Positions 37,588 to 46,705 of a stretch of DNA of 64,000 nucleotides are shown in pieces. The position numbers and the translations under genes are program-made. Every line of letters begins with the position of its first letter. Within the stretch, counting starts at the first letter, position 1. The notes beneath the pieces were generated by a model that was not told where the DNA came from, made no database searches, and saw nothing but the letters and a program-made list of their open reading frames with translations. This DNA is from Bacteroidota bacterium (GTDB taxonomy: Bacteria > Bacteroidota > Bacteroidia > Bacteroidales > JAAUTT01), in NCBI GenBank assembly GCA_023429135.1, contig JAEYWD010000008.1:248001-312000 (forward strand), written 5' to 3'.

Positions 37588-38415
37588 ATGAAACATTTAT
37601 TGATTTATGGCCTCATTTTAATGAGCTTAACTTCTTTTGGCCAAAGTATTGATACAGTGGATCTCAAAGCCTGGTACGGTAATTTTGAAGGTGGATTCAG
37701 CATTTACGATTTAAAGACAGACAGGTATATTCAATACAATACAGTACACTGTAAAAAAAGGTTTTCTCCTTGCTCAACATTCAAAATTCCGAATTCCTTA
37801 ATTGGAATGGAGACTGGGGTAATAGCAGATACCGGGTTTATTATTAAATACGATAGTAAAGTTCTTCCAGAGGATTCATTTCGATTGGCTACTGAGCCAT
37901 TCAAATATTGGTATCAGGACCTGTCCTTAAAAAGGGCTTTCAAATATTCTTGTGTCTGGTATTACCAGGAATTGGCCAGGCGGGTTGGGCAGGAGCACAT
38001 GAAACGGATGGTGAATGCTTTGGATTACGGTAATAAAGATATTTCGAGCGGGTTAGATTCTTATTGGTTATGTGGCTCGATTCAGATTTCAATTAATGAG
38101 CAGATTGAATTCTTAAAAAAACTCTACTTACACAGACTAAAGGGATTCTCAAACAAAAATATCGATGCCGTAAAAAGTATAATGTTTTATGAATCGACTC
38201 CCGATTATAAGCTTTACGGTAAAACCGGAGGAGGCGATTGCCTCGATAACAAATTCATTGGCTGGTATGTTGGTTTTGTGGAAACTGATTCGGGACCAAA
38301 GATATTTGCAATGAATGTACTTGTAGATAACTTCGACGATCTGAAATTCAATTATAGAATAGAATTAACCAAAAAAATTCTAAAGGAGTTAGAAATATTA
38401 CCAAATAAGAGTTAA
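37588..38415 (+). CDS. Class D (OXA-type) beta-lactamase
   Basis: 275 residues, normal size. A signal peptide (MKHLLIYGLILMSLTSFGQS) is followed by the full set of class D motifs in order: STFK in CSTFKIPNSL (catalytic Ser and carboxylated Lys), S-x-V in YSCVWYYQE, YGN in LDYGNKDIS, W-x-x-G in YWLCGSIQIS, and KTG in YGKTGGGD, ending with GWYVGFVE. All catalytic residues are present, so an active enzyme is expected in the periplasm. It sits 25 nt after the B3-like gene and 30 nt before the esterase lipoprotein gene, suggesting one transcript. It is the closest relative in the window of the BlaR1 sensor domain, which would detect its substrates. Confidence 0.93.
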   Translation: MKHLLIYGLILMSLTSFGQSIDTVDLKAWYGNFEGGFSIYDLKTDRYIQYNTVHCKKRFSPCSTFKIPNSLIGMETGVIADTGFIIKYDSKVLPEDSFRLATEPFKYWYQDLSLKRAFKYSCVWYYQELARRVGQEHMKRMVNALDYGNKDISSGLDSYWLCGSIQISINEQIEFLKKLYLHRLKGFSNKNIDAVKSIMFYESTPDYKLYGKTGGGDCLDNKFIGWYVGFVETDSGPKIFAMNVLVDNFDDLKFNYRIELTKKILKELEILPNKS

Positions 38416-38445
38416 CTGGACTTATAATCAGCATAACCCAAAACA

Positions 38446-39762
38446 ATGAAAACATATTTTGTCTGGCCGGTTGCCTTAATAATACTTTCGTGTTCCCAAC
38501 CGGTTATAAAACCTGCAGCACCTGTCATTTTCCGCGAAATAGAGATGCCCAGCCGCTCAATAAGCCCTTTGATCGCTGCATGGAACAAGCTGGATGATAA
38601 AAACTTGCAATTAAAGGTCGACTCTTTTTTTGTATACCATAAGAGTTTTCCCCTTGTCGAGATTGATTCGCTTTATAAAGATTATCTGTATGTTACCTTT
38701 ATCTACAAGGATACTACAGCAAACAAGCAGGTTGAATTTGATATATTTGGAAACTATAATGATCGCAACCTGGGTGACCGCAAAATGAAAAGACTCAGGA
38801 ATACGGATATGTATTACCGGACTTATTATATGCCTACCGATATTTGTTTTTCGTACCGTTTTATTGTAACAGACACTCTGCAGCATATAAAGAAAATCAT
38901 AACCGATCCGTTAAATGCCGAACGCGTTCCTTACGGAGAGTTGAAAGATTACAGTTGGTCGGTGCTCGATCAGCGCCAAAGCGAGGAAAACTGGAATCGG
39001 AAAAGGTACAAGGATGTAAAGAGTTTTCTTATCAGATTTGAATTAACAAGTTCCATCCTTAAAAACACACGGAATATCTATATTTATCTTCCCGAAGGCT
39101 ACGAAGAAAACAGACACCAGGCTTATCCTGTCATTTATCTGTTCGATTCCTTTATCTACCTCAACCGCATAGAAGTTCCCAATGTACTTGATAACCTGAT
39201 CCGTGAAGGCAAAATTGAACCAATGGTAGCTGTTTTTATCGATAATCCTACACCGGATTCGCGTAATTCCGAACTCCCATTTAATTTTTCTTTTAAAAAC
39301 ATGTTAATTAAGGAGTTGGTACCTTATGTGCATAAAAATTGGAATGTGACCAGTGACCCTCACCATACAATTATAGGGGGTATGAGCTACGGCGGACTGG
39401 CTGCAGGATTTATAAGTTTTTATGCCGATTCGGTCTTTGGAAACGTTCTATCACAAAGCGGTTCTTTCTGGCGCGATACGGTACTTACCGAACCCACTGC
39501 CAACTGGCCACGAGCCGACTGGCTAATAAAAAAATTCCAAACATCAGGCACAAGAAAGGATATAAAATTATACCTCGACTGGGGACTCCAGGAACCATTA
39601 ATACTCACATCGAACCGAAAATTTGTCCGGGTACTTGACAAACTTGATTACGATTTTAAATATTCCGAATTTGACGGATGGCACGACTGGTCAAATTCAA
39701 GAAAAACATTCCCCGCAGGATTGTTGTACCTGGTTGCAAAATCAAACACCAAAAAACAATAG
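38446..39762 (+). CDS. Enterochelin-esterase-like lipoprotein (E-set plus alpha/beta hydrolase)
   Basis: 438 residues. The lipoprotein signal ends LIILSCSQP with the lipidated Cys at about residue 17. The N-terminal part (about 25-190) looks like an E-set domain (YLYVTFIYKDTTANKQVEF; RNTDMYYRTYYMPT; CFSYRFIVTD), as in Fes-type esterases. The hydrolase domain has IYIYLPEGYEE, PVIYLFDSFIYL and the nucleophile elbow IIGGMSYGGLAAG, with the histidine probably in FDGWHDWSNSR. The position right after a class D beta-lactamase is notable, since some esterases of this fold act on beta-lactam-like or cell-wall compounds, but siderophore or glycan esters are just as possible. The acyltransferase begins 5 nt later. 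Confidence 0.82.
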   Translation: MKTYFVWPVALIILSCSQPVIKPAAPVIFREIEMPSRSISPLIAAWNKLDDKNLQLKVDSFFVYHKSFPLVEIDSLYKDYLYVTFIYKDTTANKQVEFDIFGNYNDRNLGDRKMKRLRNTDMYYRTYYMPTDICFSYRFIVTDTLQHIKKIITDPLNAERVPYGELKDYSWSVLDQRQSEENWNRKRYKDVKSFLIRFELTSSILKNTRNIYIYLPEGYEENRHQAYPVIYLFDSFIYLNRIEVPNVLDNLIREGKIEPMVAVFIDNPTPDSRNSELPFNFSFKNMLIKELVPYVHKNWNVTSDPHHTIIGGMSYGGLAAGFISFYADSVFGNVLSQSGSFWRDTVLTEPTANWPRADWLIKKFQTSGTRKDIKLYLDWGLQEPLILTSNRKFVRVLDKLDYDFKYSEFDGWHDWSNSRKTFPAGLLYLVAKSNTKKQ

Positions 39763-39767
39763 AGAAA

Positions 39768-40919
39768 ATGAATATCGAAGTATCAATTCAAAAAAGAAAC
39801 AACGGAATAGATATTCTAAGGGGACTGGCAATATTGTCGGTAATTCTTTTGCATGTAAACATAAGGGTGCCTTTTAGCGATACTTTTGTTGGCAGCAACC
39901 TTCCAAAGGAAATATATAAAATCCTCTTCTGGAGCGGGTATTACGGAGTTTGTATCTTTTTTGTCATTTCTGGGTTTCTCATCACTACTTCTTCACTTCA
40001 TAAATGGGGACAGCTTACTGAAACCAGTCTGGAAGGTTTTTACAAAATGCGGTTTGCCAGGATCATCCCGTTGCTTGTTATTTTGTTAATTATATTATCA
40101 ATACTACACCTTTCCGGGATAACGGGGTTCGTTATTAACGCTGAACAAACAAGCCTGGGAGAAGCAATTTTCGCAGCCATGACATTCCATATCAACTGGT
40201 TGGAAATTAAAACCGGATACTTACCTGGATCTTGGGATGTGCTGTGGTCCCTATCCATCGAAGAAGTTTTTTACTTCTTTTTCCCTATTGTTTGGTTTTT
40301 TATCCGAAAAGAATGGCATTTTGTTTTTTTGGTCATAGTTTTTTTAGTTATCTCGCCTTTTGCGCGTACAATGTGGTTTCTGGATTATGGTTTTGACGAA
40401 CCCGACAGGAACCATTTCGCCTATCTCGATGCTTTATCTCTCGGATGTTTGGCTGCTATTATTAACAAACGGGTTAACCTCAAAAAAATTCACCTCACAT
40501 TCTTGGCAATAACAGGTTGGTGTATGATGGGACTGATCTTGTTTCTTCGCCCTATAGCCCGTGAGTTGCATTTAGGACAAACAGGGCTGAATGTAACCAT
40601 ACTTTCTATTGGCACAGCAATGGTACTTATCTGGATGCAAAAAAGAAGCGAGAATGGCAAACAACCTGTTTGGAAGAGCCCGGGACTGTTAAGGTATTTC
40701 GGTCGTAACAGCTACGAAATTTATCTGACACACATGTTTATAGTTTATATTTTGTTTGAGATATATAAGAAGTATCAGTTGTCGGGGGAATGGAGCTGGG
40801 CATTATATCTATTTACAATCCTGTTTTCGGGCTTGCTTGGTGAACTGGTAGCCCGCTATATTTCTAACCCGGCTAATTTGTATTTACGGAAAAAATTTTC
40901 GAATCTCCCTATAAAATAA
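39768..40919 (+). CDS. Acyltransferase family 3 membrane protein (OafA/YrhL type)
   Basis: 383 residues from the ATG at 39768, 5 nt after the previous stop; a longer open frame overlaps the upstream gene and is not family-like. About ten hydrophobic helices are visible. The family's first block is ILRGLAILSVILLHV with the conserved histidine, followed by GVCIFFVISGFLITTS and KMRFARIIPLLVILL (R-x-x-R-I-x-P motif), then SWDVLWSLSIEEVFYFFFP and the late RNSYEIYLTHMF. These enzymes transfer acetyl or other acyl groups across the membrane to polysaccharide, peptidoglycan or lipid. Next to an esterase lipoprotein it may form an acylation/deacylation pair on an envelope polymer; this is inference. 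Confidence 0.9.
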   Translation: MNIEVSIQKRNNGIDILRGLAILSVILLHVNIRVPFSDTFVGSNLPKEIYKILFWSGYYGVCIFFVISGFLITTSSLHKWGQLTETSLEGFYKMRFARIIPLLVILLIILSILHLSGITGFVINAEQTSLGEAIFAAMTFHINWLEIKTGYLPGSWDVLWSLSIEEVFYFFFPIVWFFIRKEWHFVFLVIVFLVISPFARTMWFLDYGFDEPDRNHFAYLDALSLGCLAAIINKRVNLKKIHLTFLAITGWCMMGLILFLRPIARELHLGQTGLNVTILSIGTAMVLIWMQKRSENGKQPVWKSPGLLRYFGRNSYEIYLTHMFIVYILFEIYKKYQLSGEWSWALYLFTILFSGLLGELVARYISNPANLYLRKKFSNLPIK

Positions 40920-40936
40920 TGTCAAATAATTTGACA
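40920..40936. promoter_or_regulatory. 17-bp palindrome TGTCAAATAATTTGACA
   Basis: Perfect 8-1-8 palindrome directly after the acyltransferase stop codon. It has the same TGTC-N9-GACA frame as the activator sites at 10996 and 14412, and a permease of the same type lies downstream at 41130. At 41012-41027 TGGCATAAAGTTTGG is a sigma-54-like sequence with one mismatch in the invariant -12 GC. Alternatively it is a terminator stem, since a run of nine T follows after 10 nt. Confidence 0.45.
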
Positions 40937-41129
40937 CATCTTGTATTTTTTTTTGACATTGCTTCAATAGTAATTATGTAAACCTGCCTGAAAAAAAGCT
41001 ACTTATATTCATGGCATAAAGTTTGGCTAAAACCGGGCATGTTAACTCTAAGCTTATATGCTAACTTGCCATAGAGCGGACCTATTTGAAAGCTTAGGAT
41101 TCTGACACAATGCAAAACATCTTTAACAA

Positions 41130-43529
41130 ATGAAGAATTTCAAATTTGCCTTGCGTAGATTACCACGAAAAGGTGAACACTCAATTGCCCGCATTATTTC
41201 ATTAATAGCCGGACTGGCTTTTGGAATATTACTATTATCAGAAGTTTTTTACTATTATAGTTTCGATGATTTTTATCCCGAAGCAAACCGCACCTATGTG
41301 GTATACGAAAACTTCAAAATGGATAAAGGTTCCGATAAACTGGACAGTTATAACCGGGTTAGCGGAGCCATAGCCCCCGGCTTGAAAGCTGAGGTACCTG
41401 GTGTGGAAATGGCGACAAGGCTCAACTCAATTGGCACATCTATTTTCTATACGGAAGATTTAAAAAAATATAAAGCCGAGTTTTCTCTTGCAGATGAATA
41501 TGTTTTTGATGTACTTCCGAGAAAGATTATTGCCGGAGATCCGAAAGAAATATTTAAAATTCCGATGAAGTGTATGGTTTCAGGTAAAATCGCAGAAGCC
41601 ATGGGTGGAAATGTTATAGGAAAAATAATCGAGCTGAAAGAATATCCGGGTAAAAAATTTACAATTAATGGCATATTTGAGGCTTTACCCGAAAATACTA
41701 TTTACCCATACGACATATTACTATCCATGGCCTCTACCGGTGAATTATTCAAATGGGACGGCTCAACTAACTGGCTAGGTAACGACCGTTATTTTGCATG
41801 TGTAAGACTGGCTCCCGGAGTATCACCTGAAAGTCTGACCCCCGCTGTACGAAAAATGCAAGAAAAAAACCAGGACATTGTTAAGCTTGAGCAGGAACAG
41901 GATGGGATGGTATTGAAATACAGTTTTCAACCTATTAATAAAATCAGGGCCGAAGAAGCAAAAGATATGATAATCATTTTAAGCGCCATTGCTTTTTCTG
42001 TATTGTTTGTTTCTCTCATGAATTATATTCTGTTAACCCTGAGCGCTTTGATAAACAGGGCTAAAACTTCGGCTATTTATAAAACATGTGGAGCGCATGC
42101 AAGAAATTTATACCAGCTTATTTTCTCGGAAACTGTTTTACTATTCCTCATTTCACTTGCCGGGGCATTGTTACTCATACTCCTTGTTCAACCCATTGCC
42201 GAAACCCAACTGGGACACAGCCTTAAATCGCTTGTTAATCCCAAAATTATATTCCCTATTTTAACGCTGGTGGTTGTAATGGCATTCGGGGTTAGTTACC
42301 TGTCGGGACGCTTCTATTCCAGAATACCGGTGGCAACTGCTTTCCGGAACTATCAGCAAAAACGGAACAAATGGAAGCTGGTTCTGCTCTCGTCTCAGTT
42401 TATAGGAGCATCTTTCATTTTCACTATGTTGGTAATTGTCTCCATGCAATATGAAAAGATGAGAAATGCGGACCATGGATATCGTACTGAGGGAATTTAT
42501 TTTGGTTCAACCAGCGGAATGACAGGAACCAAAGTTTCGAGCTTATTGAATAAACTGCGCACAATTCCTGAATTAGAAAAAGTAGGCCTGGGTTATAGTA
42601 TACCAACAGAAGGGGCTTCGGGAAATAATATTTCCCTACCGGGACAGGAAAAAGAATTGTTTAACATTGCCGATTTTTATTGGATCGATGAGAATTATCT
42701 TGCAATACTAGACATTCCTGTTACAAATGGTAAGACCTTTTCATCTGGTTCGGTGACCAACGATATTCTTATTAGTGAAAAAGGCGCTGGAATGTTGGCA
42801 ATGAACACAGGCTGGAAAGACGGTGTGATCGGAAAACAATTACAAATCAGTGAGCACGGGTTAACAACCATTCAAGGTACATTCCCCGATTTTATCATCA
42901 ACTCCATGGCCAATCCCGATTTACGACCTTCTGTATTCTTTTACATGCCCGAAGACAGAATTGAGAAATTCATCAATGAAAATCCATCACGGTCATTTAA
43001 CGTATTTATTAAAGCTCAGAATGGACTTACTGTCAATCTTTCCCAAAAATTAACCGAAATATTTAACGAGTTTGTTGAACATCAGGACGCTGTAGTACAA
43101 AGCCTGGAAACAGAATTACAAAATTCTTATATAGAAGAACGTGGCTTTCGGAATTCCATTATAATTGGCAATTTCATTATCATCCTTATTACTATAATAG
43201 GACTGCTAGGATATTCGGCCAACGAGGCCAACCGGCGCAGCAAAGAGCTGGCTATCCGAAGAATCAGTGGAGCGAATTTATCAGGCATTTTGAAATTGTT
43301 CATTTTCGATCTGGAACGCATCGCCATTCCTGCAATAGCTGTAGGACTATTAGCGGCGTGGCTGACAGCAAATAAATGGATGATGAATTTTGCAGGCAAA
43401 ATCCATCTCCATTGGGGAATCTTTGTGTTGTGCAGTCTGAGTATTATTTTGCTGGTTGCGTTAATTGCTGCCATTAACTATACAAAAATTGCTAACCGGA
43501 ATCCAGTGGAGAGTTTGAGGTACGAGTAG
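41130..43529 (+). CDS. FtsX/MacB-type ABC permease, divergent (array member 10)
   Basis: 799 residues with the same two-fold MacB/FtsX plan as the array at 11177-32990, but apart from it and clearly older. The first helix is at about 22-45 (IISLIAGLAFGILLLSEVF) and the coupling loops are TSAIYKTCGAHAR and KELAIRRISGANLSG. Its tail does not share the homogenised sequence (NKWMMNFAGKIHLHWGIF), except the very end IANRNPVESLRYE, which is identical in the last eight residues to the others. It has no neighbouring ATPase. The upstream 210 bp hold the 17-bp palindrome at 40920-40936. It might work with the ATPase at 14521 or with one outside the window. Confidence 0.88.
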   Translation: MKNFKFALRRLPRKGEHSIARIISLIAGLAFGILLLSEVFYYYSFDDFYPEANRTYVVYENFKMDKGSDKLDSYNRVSGAIAPGLKAEVPGVEMATRLNSIGTSIFYTEDLKKYKAEFSLADEYVFDVLPRKIIAGDPKEIFKIPMKCMVSGKIAEAMGGNVIGKIIELKEYPGKKFTINGIFEALPENTIYPYDILLSMASTGELFKWDGSTNWLGNDRYFACVRLAPGVSPESLTPAVRKMQEKNQDIVKLEQEQDGMVLKYSFQPINKIRAEEAKDMIIILSAIAFSVLFVSLMNYILLTLSALINRAKTSAIYKTCGAHARNLYQLIFSETVLLFLISLAGALLLILLVQPIAETQLGHSLKSLVNPKIIFPILTLVVVMAFGVSYLSGRFYSRIPVATAFRNYQQKRNKWKLVLLSSQFIGASFIFTMLVIVSMQYEKMRNADHGYRTEGIYFGSTSGMTGTKVSSLLNKLRTIPELEKVGLGYSIPTEGASGNNISLPGQEKELFNIADFYWIDENYLAILDIPVTNGKTFSSGSVTNDILISEKGAGMLAMNTGWKDGVIGKQLQISEHGLTTIQGTFPDFIINSMANPDLRPSVFFYMPEDRIEKFINENPSRSFNVFIKAQNGLTVNLSQKLTEIFNEFVEHQDAVVQSLETELQNSYIEERGFRNSIIIGNFIIILITIIGLLGYSANEANRRSKELAIRRISGANLSGILKLFIFDLERIAIPAIAVGLLAAWLTANKWMMNFAGKIHLHWGIFVLCSLSIILLVALIAAINYTKIANRNPVESLRYE

Positions 43530-43645
43530 GATGAGAGTAGTGAGTACTGGATAGCTAATAAATAGAAAACTGCAAAACGCAAAAAATGCCCCAAAAGGAA
43601 TGCAATAAACTATAATTTCATAACTTACTCCAAAAATCCTAAACA

Positions 43646-44554
43646 ATGAAACCAGGTAAAAAGTACCCGACTGTATTTATTGCATTTACATTCTTCTGCT
43701 CTATGGTTTTTGCTCAGCTACCCGAAGAAAAACCACTCTGGGCAAATGGGATCGCAAACAACCCCATAAAATACGATGAAGAAAAATCGCGAACTTCCGA
43801 CATTCAACCAAGTTCCTCATCACGGCTGAATCGTGTATTTAATTGTATTTCTACGCCGACTTATATCATTCACAAACCCCAAAAACCCAATGGAGTAGCA
43901 TTGGTAATATGTCCAGGCGGGGGTTTCCATGATGTATGGTTCGACCGCGAAGGGAATGATTTTGCGCTTTGGCTTGCCCAACACGGAATAACTTCGCTGG
44001 TACTCAAATACCGCACTTATAACAGCGACGAACTGGCTACAAAGATGACCATAAACGACTATTACCCTCATGTTTATGCCGATGCCAAACAAGCAATTTA
44101 TATATTGCGCAGCCAGGCCAAAGAGTTAGGTATAGCCGTGAATAAGATAGGTATTGCGGGCTATTCGGCCGGAGGCGCTTTAAGTTTGTTAGTTGGTGTA
44201 GAGCTATTAGAAAAACAACTTCCAACTTACGCTAACTTTGGGCAAACTTCCACAACTGCTAATTTTTTGTGCCTGATTTATCCCGGAATTTCGCCCCAGA
44301 TCCAAAGTGCTGCCGAGAATAAAGCAACCTTACCTCCTGCATTTTTCCTCAATGGAGCTGAAGATAATGTGACACCCGCCGTTAATTGTATAGACCTTTA
44401 TAAAATCTTTCTCTCGAAAAAAGCTCCAGCCGAACTTCACATTTATGCTAAAGGAGGTCATGGGTTCGACTCTGGAATTGGCCGAGGCAATGCCATTGCT
44501 ACCTGGCAGGAAAGTTTTATCATTTGGTTAAAGGATATGAAATTTCTGGAATGA
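43646..44554 (+). CDS. Exported alpha/beta hydrolase, xylan-esterase-like
   Basis: 302 residues with a signal peptide (YPTVFIAFTFFCSMVFAQ). The alpha/beta-hydrolase core starts at VALVICPGGGFHDVWFDREG (oxyanion hole region with the GGG motif), has the nucleophile elbow GIAGYSAGGALSL, the acid probably in NGAEDNVTPA and the histidine in YAKGGHGFDSG. This pattern is that of the BD-FAE/acetylxylan esterase group common in Bacteroidota carbohydrate loci. It stands alone between the divergent permease (116 nt upstream) and the convergent modC gene, so the operon context gives little help. The likely reaction is hydrolysis of acetyl or similar esters on sugars. Confidence 0.82.
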   Translation: MKPGKKYPTVFIAFTFFCSMVFAQLPEEKPLWANGIANNPIKYDEEKSRTSDIQPSSSSRLNRVFNCISTPTYIIHKPQKPNGVALVICPGGGFHDVWFDREGNDFALWLAQHGITSLVLKYRTYNSDELATKMTINDYYPHVYADAKQAIYILRSQAKELGIAVNKIGIAGYSAGGALSLLVGVELLEKQLPTYANFGQTSTTANFLCLIYPGISPQIQSAAENKATLPPAFFLNGAEDNVTPAVNCIDLYKIFLSKKAPAELHIYAKGGHGFDSGIGRGNAIATWQESFIIWLKDMKFLE

Positions 44555-44642
44555 TTTTGGGATTATGCATTTACAATGCATAAATAGTCGATTTATTTGC
44601 ATTGGCAATGCAAGTTTTTGATGCCCGCCAAGGGCCAATCCC

Positions 44643-45527
44643 TCACAACTTCATCACCACCGGGTTAAACGCCTTGCTGAAAACCATCACTTGGTCACCG
44701 GCTTTTAAGCCTGTAAGGTCGCTTTCGAAGGCCACGACCCTTATCACCTGGTTAAGCCCTGTAACAATGGTCAATAGGTAAAAGGTATCATTTGGGGTTA
44801 TGTTCACCACTTTACCCGTAATCTGCACTTTACCGCTAATATCGTTATTGCTGAATACTTCCATGGGTTTCCCTGTAGCCGAGACCTTCCCGTTTTCGAG
44901 GCAGACCACCGCATCCGCCAGGCGGAAAACCTCTGCCAAATCGTGGCTTACCATAATGGTGGTGGCTTTGAATTGCTCGTGCGCCTTTTTAATTTCGTCT
45001 TGAAGGGAACTTCTCATCTCCGAATCGAGTGCCGAAAGGGGTTCGTCGAGTAGCAGGAGCCGGGGATTACCTGCCATTGCCCTGGCGAGGGCCACCCGTT
45101 GCTTTTGTCCGCCTGAGAGCTTACCAGGTTTTCGATTAGCAAACTCAGCCAGGCCAAACGATTGCAGCAGCTCTCCTACCCTCTCCTTTTGATTCTTTCC
45201 ACAGGCAAACTGAATGTTTTCTCTCACAGTCATATTCGGGAAAAGCGCATAATCCTGGAACATATACCCGATTTTTCGTTGCTGCGGGGGAACAAATATC
45301 CGCTTTTCTGAATCGAACCATACCTGGTCGCCAAAAGTGATGTGGCCTAAATCGGGCATGGTGAGGCCGGCCAAAATCCGCAGCAGGGTTGTTTTTCCGG
45401 CACCCGATTGACCAAATAAAGCGGTGAGTTCACCAAAACAAAAAGAACTCTTTATTTCGAGGGTCATCCTTCCGTTTGCCGAAACAAGTTCCTTGCGCAC
45501 ATCAAGGGTTATCAGATTATTTTCCAT
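44643..45527 (-). CDS. modC: Molybdate ABC transporter ATP-binding protein ModC
   Basis: 294 residues. Walker A GQSGAGKTT (about 36-44), Q-loop GYMFQDYALFPNM, signature LSGGQKQRVALARA, Walker B LLLDEPLSALD and switch histidine in VSHDLAEVFR. After about residue 225 comes one TOBE-like domain (VQITGKVVNI ... VIRVVAFESDLTGLKAGD), shorter than in Escherichia coli ModC, which has a full di-TOBE. Here the di-TOBE function may be supplied by the separate protein at 47081-47488. The gene overlaps the end of modB by 16 bp, so the two are translated together. It powers molybdate import for the FeMo-cofactor, fitting its place at the end of the nif island. Confidence 0.92.
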   Translation of the reverse strand: MENNLITLDVRKELVSANGRMTLEIKSSFCFGELTALFGQSGAGKTTLLRILAGLTMPDLGHITFGDQVWFDSEKRIFVPPQQRKIGYMFQDYALFPNMTVRENIQFACGKNQKERVGELLQSFGLAEFANRKPGKLSGGQKQRVALARAMAGNPRLLLLDEPLSALDSEMRSSLQDEIKKAHEQFKATTIMVSHDLAEVFRLADAVVCLENGKVSATGKPMEVFSNNDISGKVQITGKVVNITPNDTFYLLTIVTGLNQVIRVVAFESDLTGLKAGDQVMVFSKAFNPVVMKL

Positions 45528-46270
45528 GAGTCTTTATTTCGGTTAAATGCATACATAAGTGTTAGCATCAGGAACGATACCGCAAAAAGTATAAATGCGT
45601 ATCGGTTGGCTACAGCGAAGTTTATCGCCTGCACCTCGTCGTAAATGGCAATGGAGGCCACGCGGGTTTCGCCGGGCATGTTGCCGCCTACCATCAGCAC
45701 AATGCCAAACTCGCCAATGCAGTGCGCAAACGTAAGTGAAATGGCCGTAATTACCGACGGTTTTATATTTGGTAAAAGTACTCTGAAAAAAGTACTCCAT
45801 TTCGACTTCCCCATGGTATAAGCCGCTTCCCTGAAACTTTCGGGCAGGGAACGCAAACCGTTCTGTAGCGGTTGGATCATAAACGGTAAGCTGAAGATGA
45901 TGGAGGCAATCAGCACCCCTTCAAAGGTAAAGGCCAACCGTATGTCGAACGTTTCGCCCAGCCATTTCCCGAACCAGTAACGCGGACTATATGCCAGCAG
46001 CATATAATACCCAATTACCGATGGTGGCAACACCAGGGGCATGCTAACCAACGCTTCCAGAATAGGTTTAAACCGGAACCGGGAATAAGCCAGAAACCAG
46101 GCTACCGGAAGACCAATAACAATAAGTGCCAGCGTTGTAAGTCCGGCGAGTTTGAATGTAACCCAAAGGGTTTGTAGGAATTCGGGGTCGAAAAGCCTCT
46201 CCCCCTGCCCCTCTCCGGGAGAGAGGGGGGAAATACTCGCTAGGTAAAATATTTGGGTGAAATGTATCAT
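45512..46270 (-). CDS. modB: Molybdate ABC transporter permease ModB
   Basis: 252 residues from the ATG at 46270; the frame extends upstream only through repeat DNA. About six helices; the permease EAA loop is visible in FREAAYTMGKSKWSTFFRVLLP, where the ATPase ModC docks. Residues about 13-25 (SISPLSPGEGQGERL) are encoded by a GC-rich hairpin repeat of the same family that lies between the nif genes, so a repeat seems to have been absorbed into the N-terminus just before the first helix. No methionine lies between the repeat and the first helix that could serve as an alternative start. It is separated from modA and the di-TOBE gene by a toxin-antitoxin pair on the other strand. Confidence 0.9.
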   Translation of the reverse strand: MIHFTQIFYLASISPLSPGEGQGERLFDPEFLQTLWVTFKLAGLTTLALIVIGLPVAWFLAYSRFRFKPILEALVSMPLVLPPSVIGYYMLLAYSPRYWFGKWLGETFDIRLAFTFEGVLIASIIFSLPFMIQPLQNGLRSLPESFREAAYTMGKSKWSTFFRVLLPNIKPSVITAISLTFAHCIGEFGIVLMVGGNMPGETRVASIAIYDEVQAINFAVANRYAFILFAVSFLMLTLMYAFNRNKDSWKII

Positions 46271-46295
46271 TGTTGCCGATTTATAAGATTTTTTA

Positions 46296-46387
46296 TGTTC
46301 GGCTGAGGCTCCTGCCTCAGTCGCATTTATTTCGTCAGGCTCAGCCTGACAAGATACTTTTGACGAAGGTAGAGCCGTCACCTAACC
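46296..46387. repeat. Three-hairpin repeat, copy 1 (direct repeat left of the toxin-antitoxin pair)
   Basis: 92 bp starting TGTTCGGCTGAGG. It contains a TGAGGC...GCCTCA hairpin, a central TCAGGCTCAGCCTGA hairpin and a weaker third hairpin (gacgaaggtagagccgtc). Copy 2 at 46989-47080 has the same orientation and length. It overlaps the DNA upstream of modB. Confidence 0.78.
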
Positions 46388-46480
46388 GGGGAAATACCTC
46401 CCAAATAAGTTGAAATGAGTATGAAAGAGTCTACATCCATTCCTTAAAAAACTTTATATTTGTCAAAAATTCAAACAGAT

Positions 46481-46705
46481 ATGGAAACAACAATAAAAAT
46501 CCATACAGATATGCTTCAACCTGATATTGTGGAAGCCATAAAGAAATTGTTTCCTCATCAGACTGTTGAAATAAGTATCCAGCCTGCCGACGAAACCGAC
46601 TATATTTTAAGCAACCCCGCATACGCAAATGAGTTGAATGAAAGAATTGCTGATTACAACCAAAAGAAAGAGACTATCCAGGTTAAAAGCAATGAATTAT
46701 TATGA
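46481..46705 (+). CDS. Antitoxin of a YoeB-type toxin-antitoxin pair
   Basis: 74 residues from the ATG at 46481. The protein is small, acidic and helical at its C-terminal end (NPAYANELNERIADYNQKKE), the part that in such antitoxins wraps around and neutralises the toxin. The N-terminal part (TIKIHTDMLQPDIVEAIKKL) would be the dimer and DNA-binding part. The exact antitoxin family was not recognised. Its stop overlaps the start of the toxin by 4 bp (46702-46705), the usual translational coupling. The pair lies on the plus strand inside the otherwise minus-strand mod operon and is flanked by direct copies of a 92-bp repeat. Autoregulation by the complex is expected from related systems. Confidence 0.82.
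   Translation: METTIKIHTDMLQPDIVEAIKKLFPHQTVEISIQPADETDYILSNPAYANELNERIADYNQKKETIQVKSNELL

Noticed and set aside
40920..40965. A third full sigma-54 promoter right after the palindrome (attgcttca at 40958-40966)
   Set aside because: The -12-like ttgctt is present, but there is no GG at the required position 12 bp upstream.
46270..46381. Longer ModB starting at 46381
   Set aside because: The added 37 residues are translated from the 92-bp repeat and have no relation to ModB proteins; the ATG at 46270 is preferred.
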